Positions 52,801 through 61,029 of a stretch of DNA of 64,000 nt are shown in pieces (positions within the stretch are counted from its first letter, which is position 1; every line of letters begins with the position of its first letter). Source of the DNA: Lepidurus packardi (Eukaryota; Arthropoda; Branchiopoda; Notostraca; Triopsidae); contig JAKZAN010000006.1 of assembly GCA_023053545.1 (NCBI GenBank), positions 3,167,001 through 3,231,000 of the forward strand, in the 5' to 3' direction. A program made the position numbers and the translations under genes. Below the pieces are notes generated by a model, which did no database searches, was not told the origin of the DNA, and saw nothing but the letters and a program-made list of their open reading frames with translations.

Positions 52801-55800
52801 TGTGTTTCCGTGCGTACAAGATGCGTCATAGCGTCATATCACACGCGAAGCAAAGATGACCCATTCTTCTCAACGCATCTTGACAGGTTTACGACAGAGT
52901 TGGGAAGGGAGGCGGGGAGCGAGCTGCAGTTCGCTATGATTTGCAGGGAATGGGGAGGCAAACTAGAAGTATAGTATGTAGCCCGAGAAAAGTTGTACTG
53001 TTACGTACCTTACCCTACTATGTGATTAACTGGTCTGTGGAATTTCAGTGCGTGCGACAGTCAAAAGCTTGAGACTCGTTGAGCGAATGTACATGACCAA
53101 TGAAGTCGCCGGAATGCATTTTTTTTTACTCGGTCTCTAAAAGGAATTCTCCGAAATTTCAGGGCAAATAACAAAGCGTTTCCTGTTGAGCAATTAACTG
53201 TTGCTGCTTACTTGTAAAGCTTGGTATTAAAAGCAAACCTCAAAGAATTCGTGCCGCCTTTTTTGTTGTCATTCTGCAGCAGTTCAGCTCCCATGTCGGG
53301 TAGAGTTGACTGATGACTCCGGGAATTGCCCACATTCTCTTGTTTCCGCGTTGGGTTGCCCCCATTTGCCAAAAGAAGCTGGTTAGCAAGTTCAACTTAG
53401 AATATTGTTATAATGGGAGCACTGCTGTTAGGTTTCAGGTTGCATACGATACCAAATTGTCTTCATTTAGGATCTCCAAGACTTGGGTTCCGCTGGTTTC
53501 GGAGTTGCAAGAACAGTTTTTGAAAAACTTAGCCGGCTAACATACAGAACAACTCTTATAAATTGGAAGCAAGAGATAACCCAGCAAACAGAACGAGAGA
53601 CTTTTTTGCCGTGCTTAAGATCGTGCTTTTGTGCTGATGTGTTCTTGCTGCTTTTGGTCAACGAAAGAAAGGAAAAAAATAAGCCTCTTTTCTGCTAAAT
53701 CCCTTTACAATATCCTGTACGGTAACAATATCTTCTGAAACTCCAGAGGGACCAATTAAAATTCCCATTGCTCAATCCCAAAAAAGAATCAATCTTTTTG
53801 CTGTAAAATCTGTTCCTTTACCCGATATCTCAAACCATCTCGGTTAAGCTTGTAAAGATTAGTTTGACTCGTACCAAAAAAATCTTCTGTTCACTCTTAA
53901 ATGGCGACACGAAGTATTTTAGACTATTCTGGGCGACACTGAATAGCACACGCTCTGAGCTGTTTTATATTATTTTCCCAATGAACAAAATGTGGGCAAT
54001 GAGACTGTCACTCGAGAATGTAGCGTCGATTGGGCGTAGAATAACATTTGTGGACAATGAGTAACAGTTACGCTAGATATTTAGTCGTGGGTGGTTAACA
54101 TGGGCAACTATATGTCTGTTTTTTTGTGTGGTAGCAAATCAGTCTATTTGTCAACGCCATCGGTGAGATCTCATTAAGGTAGGGTTTTTTGTGTTTTTTC
54201 TAGTCACGAGTAAGGATATGGGGAAGACAGAAGCAGCCAAGGCTAAAAGGGCCCGAGCTTCAAGACAAGGAAACTTGTATAGTAGAAAGGAAAAAAACGA
54301 GGTTTCATAATTAATGGAATGGTTTGTTGTCTCTAGGGGAAGAGGCATTAAAAAAGGGGACTTGCGTTCTTCTAGACTGGGATAGCCTAGCTACGTATCA
54401 AGGATTGTATTGACCTACCAAACTGACGTTTTATGATAGGCTGATAAAAGATTTGCTTTTTCTTGTAGTGTGCTTAAAAACCGGCGATAACTGAAAGGTT
54501 ATAAGGATTGCATGCATATTTTCTCCTTTGTGCTTTCTCTTTTTATCTAGCTGCTCTGAAACCGTTTTATATGTTGCAGGTACTACCTATATACCCCTTT
54601 GAGCCCTCACCCAAAAAAATCAAGATTTTCTGTCCCGGTTTTGACAAAGATTAGTGTGTCTTGGCCTACAGGAAGTCGAGACAACTAATGACACGTCATA
54701 TGCAATGCAGCAAAAACTGCGCTACAGGCTTGGCCTTTTGTCACCCTGTTTTGTTTTCTTTTTTTCTTAGTTTTTAGCTTTTTTGAATTTTTTTGGTGGC
54801 AAGGAAAAAGAAGAGTGCAAGGCTCTACAGAATTGTTCGGCGAAGTCGGGAAGGATAAAGGTGTAGGAGATTACAAATGAGAAATAGAAGCTGAAGCGTT
54901 ATCGTCTCTCAAAACGAAAAGATATATCATAACAAAAACAGTAACCGAAGATGAAGTACCTATTCTGCCTTTGGACAGGAACTAATAATACAAGGTCTGT
55001 GTGTAGCACAATGCATACGACTGACGAGTGGAGAGGGTAGTGTGAAAGCGAGAAATGTGGTGTTGTTTGGTTCCAACCCAAGTTATCGACTTATGCAGAT
55101 GAGGTTAGTCGGTGAAGCGTTAAAAAGGCTACCAGTGCCACTCGCCGCATTGTGAAGAGTGCCACGTGCACGGTATTGAAGTCGGACGTCGCTTCGCAAG
55201 ACTATTCTTTAGTTCTAGCATTTTTCCTGCATAAATCGTACGCGCCGCACTTGGGTTTTTATGCGCATCACACCATTTCGTGTTCCTTTTTTTGTGCTTT
55301 TTCACTTTTCGGTTTTCTTTCTCTTGGTGAGCGAGAACTCGACGTGGTGGATAAGACCATTAACATGAAACAACAGTATCTAGCGAATGGTAATCAAATA
55401 TGCGAATGCAGCCATGTTTTTCAATTAACAAGCTCGTAACAAGCTTGGAAAGCTCTAGGGCAACAAAAAGAGCAGGAAGGCGTTTTTAATTATCTGGCTC
55501 CCTCCGCCCCGGTAGAAACTTTGCGAGAAATTTTTATTACCGAATTGAAACAGCTTACGTCACAAGAAACTCTGTTTGCAATTAACTCCTGCGCGCCCAA
55601 GTTTTAGCAGAAAAGGCAAAGTTCTTAAATCTCACTCTGCAACGTATATTCGTGACGAAGTTGTGTATTTAAGCAGAAAGAGCTATAAAATTCGGTTCCC
55701 ATTTTCAATGCACAATGCATAGAAGCACAAGTCCAATTGTGGGGACGATTGTACGTTTTGGGTGATGAGAAAATGCTAATGAACTAAGCGCCATAGCGAG

Positions 55801-58800
55801 CACGGAGGAGCTCCAACAAAACAGCTCACAGGAAAGGAGAGAAACAGACATAGAAAGAGAGAGGAAAGGGGTTGAGGTATTGGTGTTTTCGTTGGTACTG
55901 ATGTTTATAAAAGCATGGTTTCTGAAATGTATTGTTAACACGTCAGCTATTGTTCGTTTGCTGGGAAATTGTTGCGAGATGAGCTTCAAAGAATTGTTTG
56001 CTATTATGTGGGCTATATGGCAAAAGGCAACCAGTATGCTGTACCACAAGACGTGAGTCTCCAAACAGCTTTTTTTCTTAGTTGAGGAATCAGTCTTGTC
56101 GGGATGGAGGGAATTGTGATTTTTTATGTGCTCATATATTACATTCTTCTTACGGAAAAAGTAGTTCCAGTGACTTCTACTTTAAATGCATAGGAAAATC
56201 ACAAGAAAAGGAGTATAGCTGGGATTGTTTGGAGGACATTTGCAACGTTGCGTGTGTCTATTTATTAGGCGACAAGTTTTCTTAGTAACCCTCGTCCTGC
56301 ATTGTCCTATGTTGTTGCATTTCTGATGCAGCATATCTTCCCCAAAATCCAAGGGGATTTGCAGGGAGGCTGGTTTATGAGACTTGACATTTGCATATGA
56401 ACAATACACCGTAACAAGGGACAACTTTTGGGGGAAATACTGCAGCCGGGATGTTCTGTTTATATATTATGTGCAAAGATTCATAGATTTTTTTTGTTAT
56501 TTTTGTGGTTAAAGTTCGAGCAGAAGGAAAGAGGCAGGGCAAGTCAAATGGTGGGAAAGTTCCAAGTTCGGAATAGTTTCAGATATTTTTTAAACAAAGC
56601 TTGCCAGCCCATTTTGGAGGTTGCGAACTCTGAACTGGGAGGCGAACAAATGTATTGTAACGCTCTGGCGTCTGCGCGACGCCGGTGCTCATTAAACAAC
56701 CGTTTCTTCATGCGGACAGCGTAACATAAACAGGCAATTTCTTGGAGTTGATGACTTTCTTGCCTATAGCTTTTTGTGTTGAATTTTATATTGTATGTGC
56801 GGTCTGAGGCAACCCGTTCAGGGGCACAGGAACCTTTTTAATGACATGTTTGTGTTTCACTTGAATGCACAAACTGGAGTCTGTCTACATTGGAAAAGCC
56901 CTTACGGTCTATCTTCTTAAGCAGCGTAATTCAACTGTGTTTAAGGATCGTCGTGACAAAAGAAAATAAGAAGAGTTGACAGTTTCTGCAACCATTGTTT
57001 TAAACGTAAACTTTGTATTTATGCACACCATTTTTTCCTCCTCATTTCCGCAGTGCGACCCTTGGATATTCGCATCCTGAGCAGCAGACAGCCCTTATCC
57101 GCCAACCGCAAATACGAAGTAACTTGTCAAGCCGTAGGCTCAAGACCACCAGCTGTTGTGACTTGGTGGAAAGAAGGAGAGCTGCTCAAAAGAGCGCAAG
57201 AAACGGTAATTGCACCTTGTGTACTACAGTTTTGACGTATCGGAAAGCACAAGATTTCGTGCTGTCAAGCTTAACATTTTAATTTGCATTCACCATTACT
57301 TGAGTAATATATTTCGTCCAAAATTGCCATCCGAGACAAAAGTCTATCTTATAGTTTTCAGAGGAAGATAATTGCCAGTGCGATTAATTTCGAGGGGCTC
57401 AAAGTTCGTAGCAACTTGTGGGATCCATTCGCGTTGATTTTCCGTTCGAACGCTGTATAAAAAAGCTGGCAGAGTTCCAAACAAAGAAAGGTTGTTCGTC
57501 AAGTGGGTTGTTAGGAGTACTAAACAAAGTTATTAGCCCATGGATTTAACAAAGATGTCTACGTCTTGAGTACAAGCAAACAACATAGCATACAAGTGCA
57601 AAGACCGCACCTTGTACTTTAGTTAAGCAGTTTTCCTTAACAAGTGAGGCCACTCGTTACCATCATTTCGACTAGTGCTTTTATTCTAGTAAACTGTAAG
57701 GGGTTGTCGTTGTATAGGCCCATTCTTCTTATAGCAAAAATAAATAAATGAAAAGCAAACAGTATTCATCGAACCCTGCCATAAATAGATCTGTTGACAG
57801 CTCATATTATTATTCTGTTTTGCTTTTATGCATCCCAACCAGAAAGCAAGAAACGGGTTTGACAAAGCGTTGCAGTCACAAGTTGTCATACCGGATTTTT
57901 TTCTTTTATCGAGACTAAAAGACTACAGCTTTTCGTTCCAAGCATCTGAAAACTTTTTGCGTAGTTAGACCTGGTCCCTTACGATGGCCATATGATAAAA
58001 CTGTGTTAACTCAAAAATTGCTCCGGATCGCGGACATACATGGTAAAAGCCTTGACTGGACGAACAAGGTATGTGCATGGCGGCGCACTTTGGGGGCCTC
58101 TGCAAAACCGCTACCGGACAATTTAATTGTCAACGTTTCAAAGTATCTCATTCCCATGGTTTAATTAGCCGCCATTATGTAGAACCTACTAAAATCAGGA
58201 TTCAGGATCGGGAAAGAGGAACTCCGCTATGGTGCACATTCGTCGCTCTGGTTTCGTAGCACCGGACATTGCCTAAGTAGCTAGATAAATTTGTACCGCG
58301 CAGCAAAGACAAAAGCCTAAGAACGTGGAGAGAGACATTTTTAATGCATGGAAAGCATATGTGCTGCTTGTATGAGAATAGGAAAGTTACAACAAAAGAG
58401 GCGAAGGAAACTAGTTTGTGCCAAAGTTGTCTAGAAAGAATGGCTTTTCGTATTATCAGCAAGCAGCTCCAATGCTCTTTTCTCTTTGGATATATGAGGC
58501 AGAAAAGTCTTTTGGCCAAAAAAGGCAGCCGAATTTTGTTTTGTTGGGGGGGGGGGGGGGGGAGAAGGCAGCCGACTTTTGCCTGGGTTTTCTCTGTGTG
58601 TCTAGATTATACACGCATTTGCATTCGCCTCTAACCCTTCGGAGATTGAGCGCGGAAGACAAAAAGAAAAAGCATCGAGTCGTTAATTTATTTTCTTTTT
58701 CCTTTTCTACGGCTGTTTACTGTGTCTAGTTGTTTGATGGCGGCAACGTGACCCTCAGCCTCCTCAGCCTCATTCCGAGTCCCGAAGATGATGGCAAACG

Positions 58801-61029
58801 CTTGGTATGCAGAGCAGAAAATCCTGCTATGGCTGGAGCCGTTTTAGAAGACACCTGGATCCTTGAAGTCTACCGTAAGTGGCAGAAATAATGTCTTTAT
58901 TTTCGTTTCCCTTTGGCCTTACTACTTATTACGAATTCTTTATTTCCGGGCTGAGGTTTCAATATTACAAAAAGTGTTGTGCATATTAAAATATACTCGT
59001 CGTCATCCTTTGATCCTTTATTGCTGTTTCAATAAAAAATCCAAGTTAATTATTTGTATTTCCCCACTTTCTAGACGTTCCTCAGGTGCACATCTCATTA
59101 GGTCGGAATCTTAACCCTTCCAATATCCGTGAAGGCGTGGACGTATATTTCGATTGTCATGTCATCGCTAAACCAACCGCTTTTCGGGTTATGTGGCGTC
59201 ATGAGGTACGGTTTTCATTTTTATTTTTCGTTTTTCTATTTTATAAGAATGGTCCTACCATTTATTTTTTTTTTCTGTCCGGACTCTTGAAAAATTGTGA
59301 TTAGTCATGCACAGAGATAACGCGCCCCCAGTTTTTTTTGTTTTAGTAGTTTTTTTTTTATTGAGAGGTGGAGTAAGGGGGGAGAGATTAATATACTTTC
59401 AAGAAAATATTTATCGCTCATACCTCCGCAAGCTGTAAAATTGGACGACACGCAATTCGGTGTGGCTATTAACGCCCCTCTACGTTGCCGGTGGTGCACG
59501 ATGATAGTTAGATGAGCAAAGATGCGCCGGAAAACCTTGCAAGTATGGTCATAAGTCCCCCTGCTGCTCTACGTATCTCCGATGATAATGAGCAAGGTGT
59601 TGTAACGCTTAACAACTTTACGTGTGAGGATCCAAGCCCCAGATTTTGTACACAGTCTTTTAATTAGAGGTTAAACGCAAAAAGCGATGATGCATTGCCT
59701 AGAAAAGAAGGTGTGGAATAGTGTGTGCCGAACACTTCGGGAGAAGTATACTTGAGGTGATTGCAATTACGCTTACTCAACGTATACCTCACACTTGATT
59801 TCCCTCTTCACCTCTGTACAAAAGCTTCTTTTTTTACTTTTTCTTCTACTATCCTAGTCATATAGTGTTGTTACTCGGCTATATAAAGGAAGAAGCTGAG
59901 AAGTCAAGAAGAGGGCTTTTGTGTCTCTCATTAGGCCACACACCGAGAATCTCGCACTCTGAGAATAAAGAATCTCACTTCGTTTAACTCACGGAGCTAA
60001 AGTCATAGATTATATAACAAAACTGGTTTGGAAACTTCCGAGGAAGGAGTCTTAGCTACACAATACCTTTTAAGTTTTGTAAGCTTTTCCTTGTTGTTAA
60101 GATAGCGCACGCCTAGGCAAGACAATTGATTTGGTTCGATTAGTTCAGTTATTATTGGGGGCAATGATGTAGGTCTTAAAAAAAGTAAACTCTTTTAAAA
60201 GAAGATTTAAGAAACGGATAGAGTTTTATCTTATAATACTTTTCTTGGGGCCTCTTCGTTGTGGTTCTTAATGCAGAGTTGTTAACCAATAGCAACGGTC
60301 AACCAGTTTTTGTTGTTATTTTTAAGGCTATCATTTAGGCTCTGGGCTTTACTATGGAACTGTTCAATCTTTGCATGCTTACGAGAGAAAATTGCAGTGG
60401 GGGTAAGCATACACCTAGTAATTTGGAGCTAACAGAAGGTTCCTACCAACCTTACAATAGCATAGGAAAACCCGAGTGCCCGCCTGCTAGGGTCATTTTT
60501 GGGGTTATTAGAGACAAGAATCAACAGCGCCTACAGCCAAGGAGTGTATGGGGGCTCAAAACAGCCACTTTTTCTGTTTCCTGATTGCTTATCTTGTGCA
60601 CTAGCAACGAAGTAAAATTAAAAGCGCTTGTAATACAACCTGGCAGGCCGTGAGCTTATAAAAGTTTTTGCCCCTTTCGTGTCCTTTTCGTCTAGTATAG
60701 AGATGAAAAGAGGTTGATCGGTTGAAGTTCTAGCTTTTTCCTTACGGGACTTACAATGAGTATGTTGTTTTATGACGTCCTGAATCTAATTTAAGCAATG
60801 CATCCTTGCCCCAAATATTATGTACAAGTTGTGGTTACAGTTCCTTCTATATTCTGTGTGTTTTTTTAGGGGGTTCTCCTGCAGCATAACGTAAGTAGTG
60901 GCGTGATTATCAGTGACAGCAGTTTGGTGCTTCAACGCGTAAGTCGGGCTTCTGCGGGAAGATACACCTGTCATGCATCTAACAGCGAAGGCGAAGGCGC
61001 TTCGCCGCCCTTTCAACTTGGCATTTTAC
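31630..61029 (+). CDS. Sidestep-family Ig-superfamily cell-surface receptor (5' part, 10 coding exons, 3'-truncated by window)
   Basis: The ten exons join in one frame into 512 codons plus one base: join 31630-31879, 42706-42747, 44385-44517, 46292-46500, 51025-51135, 51271-51474, 57054-57205, 58730-58874, 59075-59205, 60870-61029. The order is an N-terminal hydrophobic signal segment (about residues 51-67), a short acidic linker, then four Ig domains with cysteine pairs C115/C192, C244/C296, C341/C394 and C443/C493 and core tryptophans W131, W257, W354 and W456. Diagnostic Side-family strings are the first-domain ELPCDVTPP and VLWYKD, then LYRCRVDF...SPTRN and [10 protein letters not shown]. 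In Drosophila, Side proteins are membrane proteins that bind Beat-family ligands and guide motor axons. Paralogue identity cannot be settled here. Potential N-glycosylation sites are N207, N302, N373 and N466. The membrane and cytoplasmic parts lie past 64000. Confidence 0.9.
38742..38751 (+). repeat. 10-nt poly-G run after poly-T
   Basis: T-run followed directly by ten guanines in intron 1. It is part of the plus-strand G-run series. Confidence 0.8.
39430..39470 (+). repeat. Three copies of TCTTATACATTT
   Basis: The 12-mer occurs at 39430-39441, 39441-39452 (overlapping by one base) and 39459-39470. It is a short degenerate tandem array in intron 1 with no visible function. Confidence 0.7.
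40428..40585. mobile_element. Short non-autonomous element, pogo/Tc1-mariner-like termini
   Basis: The left end CAGTAGGCGCCG at 40428 is preceded by TA (40426-40427). The right end CGGCATCTACTA (40574-40585) is its approximate reverse complement. The body is 158 bp with no coding capacity. The terminal sequence matches the neighbouring element's ends, so both belong to one family. The right-hand TA duplication is degraded (TG). Confidence 0.5.
40600..41252. mobile_element. Degenerate DNA transposon remnant, pogo/Tc1-mariner-like, TA-flanked
   Basis: The left terminus CAGTATGCGCCGC starts at 40600 after TA. The right terminus ends at 41252 as ...GCAGCGTCTACTA followed by TA. Both arms carry GGATCAC (or its complement) at the same distance from the end, and the right arm has repeated CTTATAA-type motifs. 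Length is 653 bp. On the minus strand one frame stays open for about 72 codons (stop at 40664), and the same frame is open again from 41164 to 40961. Between them are several stops. I do not recognise a transposase domain with certainty. The terminal CAGT and TA duplication favour the pogo/Tc1-mariner group. Confidence 0.55.
42706..42747 (+). CDS. Coding exon 2: 42-nt symmetric microexon
   Basis: Encodes residues 84 (split) to 97 with the linker [13 protein letters not shown]. Both flanking introns are phase 1, and both split codons become GGA (Gly). The donor is GTAAGA. The acceptor ATTAG ends a 152-nt stretch without any other AG, which supports the site, and the pyrimidine-rich tract CTTCCATTTCTCTATTTTTCT precedes it. 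Because it is symmetric and a multiple of three, skipping it would keep the frame and simply shorten the linker before Ig1. It has no Cys or Ig core residues, so the call rests on splice signals and frame continuity. Confidence 0.65.
42748..44384 (+). other. Intron 2 (1.6 kb)
   Basis: Runs from GTAAGA to CCCCCAG. It contains a GCGCGCGCG stretch near 43409 and no supported coding exon. Confidence 0.75.
44385..44517 (+). CDS. Coding exon 3: Ig domain 1, N-terminal half
   Basis: Residues 98 (split Gly) to 142 (split Thr). It holds the first Ig1 half-signature: C115 in ELPCDVTPP and W131 in [11 protein letters not shown], a spacing (16 residues) normal for a V-type domain. The acceptor is TTTCCCCCAG. 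The donor is GTAAGC after AC (phase 2). The string ELPCD...VLWYKD is characteristic of the first domain of Side-family proteins. It joins exon 2 in phase 1 with no frame loss. Confidence 0.92.
44518..46291 (+). other. Intron 3 (1.8 kb)
   Basis: A phase 2 intron within Ig1, from GTAAGC to TTTTCCTCAG. No supported gene or notable repeat inside. Confidence 0.8.
46292..46500 (+). CDS. Coding exon 4: Ig domain 1, C-terminal half
   Basis: Completes Thr142 and runs to residue 211. It contains the F-strand signature [11 protein letters not shown] with C192, preceded by [25 protein letters not shown] closes the domain. FDARDK at the start and GRRAYFRT in the middle are typical of the Side first domain. 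N207 (NLT) is a potential glycosylation site. The acceptor is CCTCAG and the donor GTAAGC, phase 1. Confidence 0.93.
46501..51024 (+). other. Intron 4 (4.5 kb)
   Basis: A phase 1 intron at the Ig1/Ig2 boundary, from GTAAGC to TTTTTTTTGCAG. It starts with a GA-rich tract (46551-46570) and contains an 18-G run (46911-46928). No coding exon is supported, although several unrecognised open frames of 60-110 codons occur. Confidence 0.75.
46911..46928 (+). repeat. 18-nt poly-G run
   Basis: Eighteen uninterrupted guanines in intron 4, on the sense strand of the Ig gene. Confidence 0.8.
51025..51135 (+). CDS. Coding exon 5: Ig domain 2, N-terminal half
   Basis: Residues 212 (split Val) to 248. It begins [13 protein letters not shown], a typical Side inter-domain hinge, and reaches the B-strand cysteine C244 in [10 protein letters not shown]. 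The acceptor GCAG is preceded by eight T. The donor is GTAATG, a weaker site than its neighbours, phase 1. The following intron is only 135 nt. Confidence 0.92.
51271..51474 (+). CDS. Coding exon 6: Ig domain 2, C-terminal half
   Basis: Residues 249 (split Gly) to 316. It opens with the Ig C-strand [11 protein letters not shown] (W257) and contains LSCQASN with C296. ILVELN closes the domain. N302 (NLS) is a potential glycosylation site. The acceptor is TTGTAG and the donor GTAAGT, phase 1. The residues [10 protein letters not shown] occupy the E-F region as in related Ig2 domains. Confidence 0.94.
51475..57053 (+). other. Intron 6 (5.6 kb)
   Basis: A phase 1 intron at the Ig2/Ig3 boundary, from GTAAGT to TTTCCGCAG. 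AT-rich with poly-T tracts. No coding exon, RNA gene or clear mobile element was recognised. Confidence 0.75.
57054..57205 (+). CDS. Coding exon 7: Ig domain 3, N-terminal half
   Basis: Residues 317 (split Leu) to 367. It begins [10 protein letters not shown], has the B-strand [13 protein letters not shown] (C341) and C-strand VVTWWKEG (W354). This half is a textbook I-set pattern. The acceptor is TTCCGCAG and the donor GTAATT, phase 0. The next exon therefore starts on a codon boundary. Confidence 0.94.
57206..58729 (+). other. Intron 7 (1.5 kb)
   Basis: A phase 0 intron within Ig3, from GTAATT to TGTCTAG. It contains a 17-G run (58546-58562) about 170 nt before the acceptor. No supported exon. 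Confidence 0.8.
58546..58562 (+). repeat. 17-nt poly-G run near a splice acceptor
   Basis: Seventeen guanines, about 170 nt upstream of the exon 8 acceptor. Intronic G-runs can bind hnRNP H/F-type proteins and influence splicing. Relevance here is inference. Confidence 0.75.
58730..58874 (+). CDS. Coding exon 8: Ig domain 3, C-terminal half
   Basis: Residues 368-415. It opens [20 protein letters not shown], then [13 protein letters not shown] with the F-strand C394, and closes with DTWILEVY. N373 (NVT) is a potential glycosylation site. The variant F-strand, with a leucine where most Ig domains have tyrosine before the cysteine (RLVC), is common in Side third domains. The donor is GTAAGT, phase 1. 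Confidence 0.93.
59075..59205 (+). CDS. Coding exon 9: Ig domain 4, N-terminal half
   Basis: Residues 416 (split His) to 459. It begins [14 protein letters not shown] and contains [13 protein letters not shown] with C443. The C-strand is FRVMWRHE (W456). REGVDVYF.C is a strong signature of the fourth Ig domain in Side proteins. The acceptor is TTTCTAG after a 200-nt intron. The donor is GTACGG, phase 0. Confidence 0.94.
59206..60869 (+). other. Intron 9 (1.7 kb)
   Basis: A phase 0 intron within Ig4, from GTACGG to TTTTTTTAG. It contains a TATATAAAGG string at 59880, which is not taken as a promoter. No coding exon seen. Confidence 0.8.
60870..61029 (+). CDS. Coding exon 10: Ig domain 4, C-terminal half
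   Basis: Residues 460-512 plus the first base of codon 513. It reads [20 protein letters not shown], then the F-strand [17 protein letters not shown] with C493. N466 (NVS) is a potential glycosylation site. I placed the acceptor at TTTTTTTAG, ending 60869, because the conserved G-V-L/E-L-x-H-N start is then retained. A second acceptor-like GCAG lies 15 nt further in. An internal GTAAGT (60891-60896) matches a consensus donor but must be read through for the domain to form. The real donor is GTGAGT at 61030, phase 1. Confidence 0.93.

Noticed and set aside
59877-59890. TATATAAAGG as an internal promoter in intron 9
   Set aside because: No initiator at the right distance, no following coding exon with a start codon, and AT-rich matches like this recur in the window (also at 47253).
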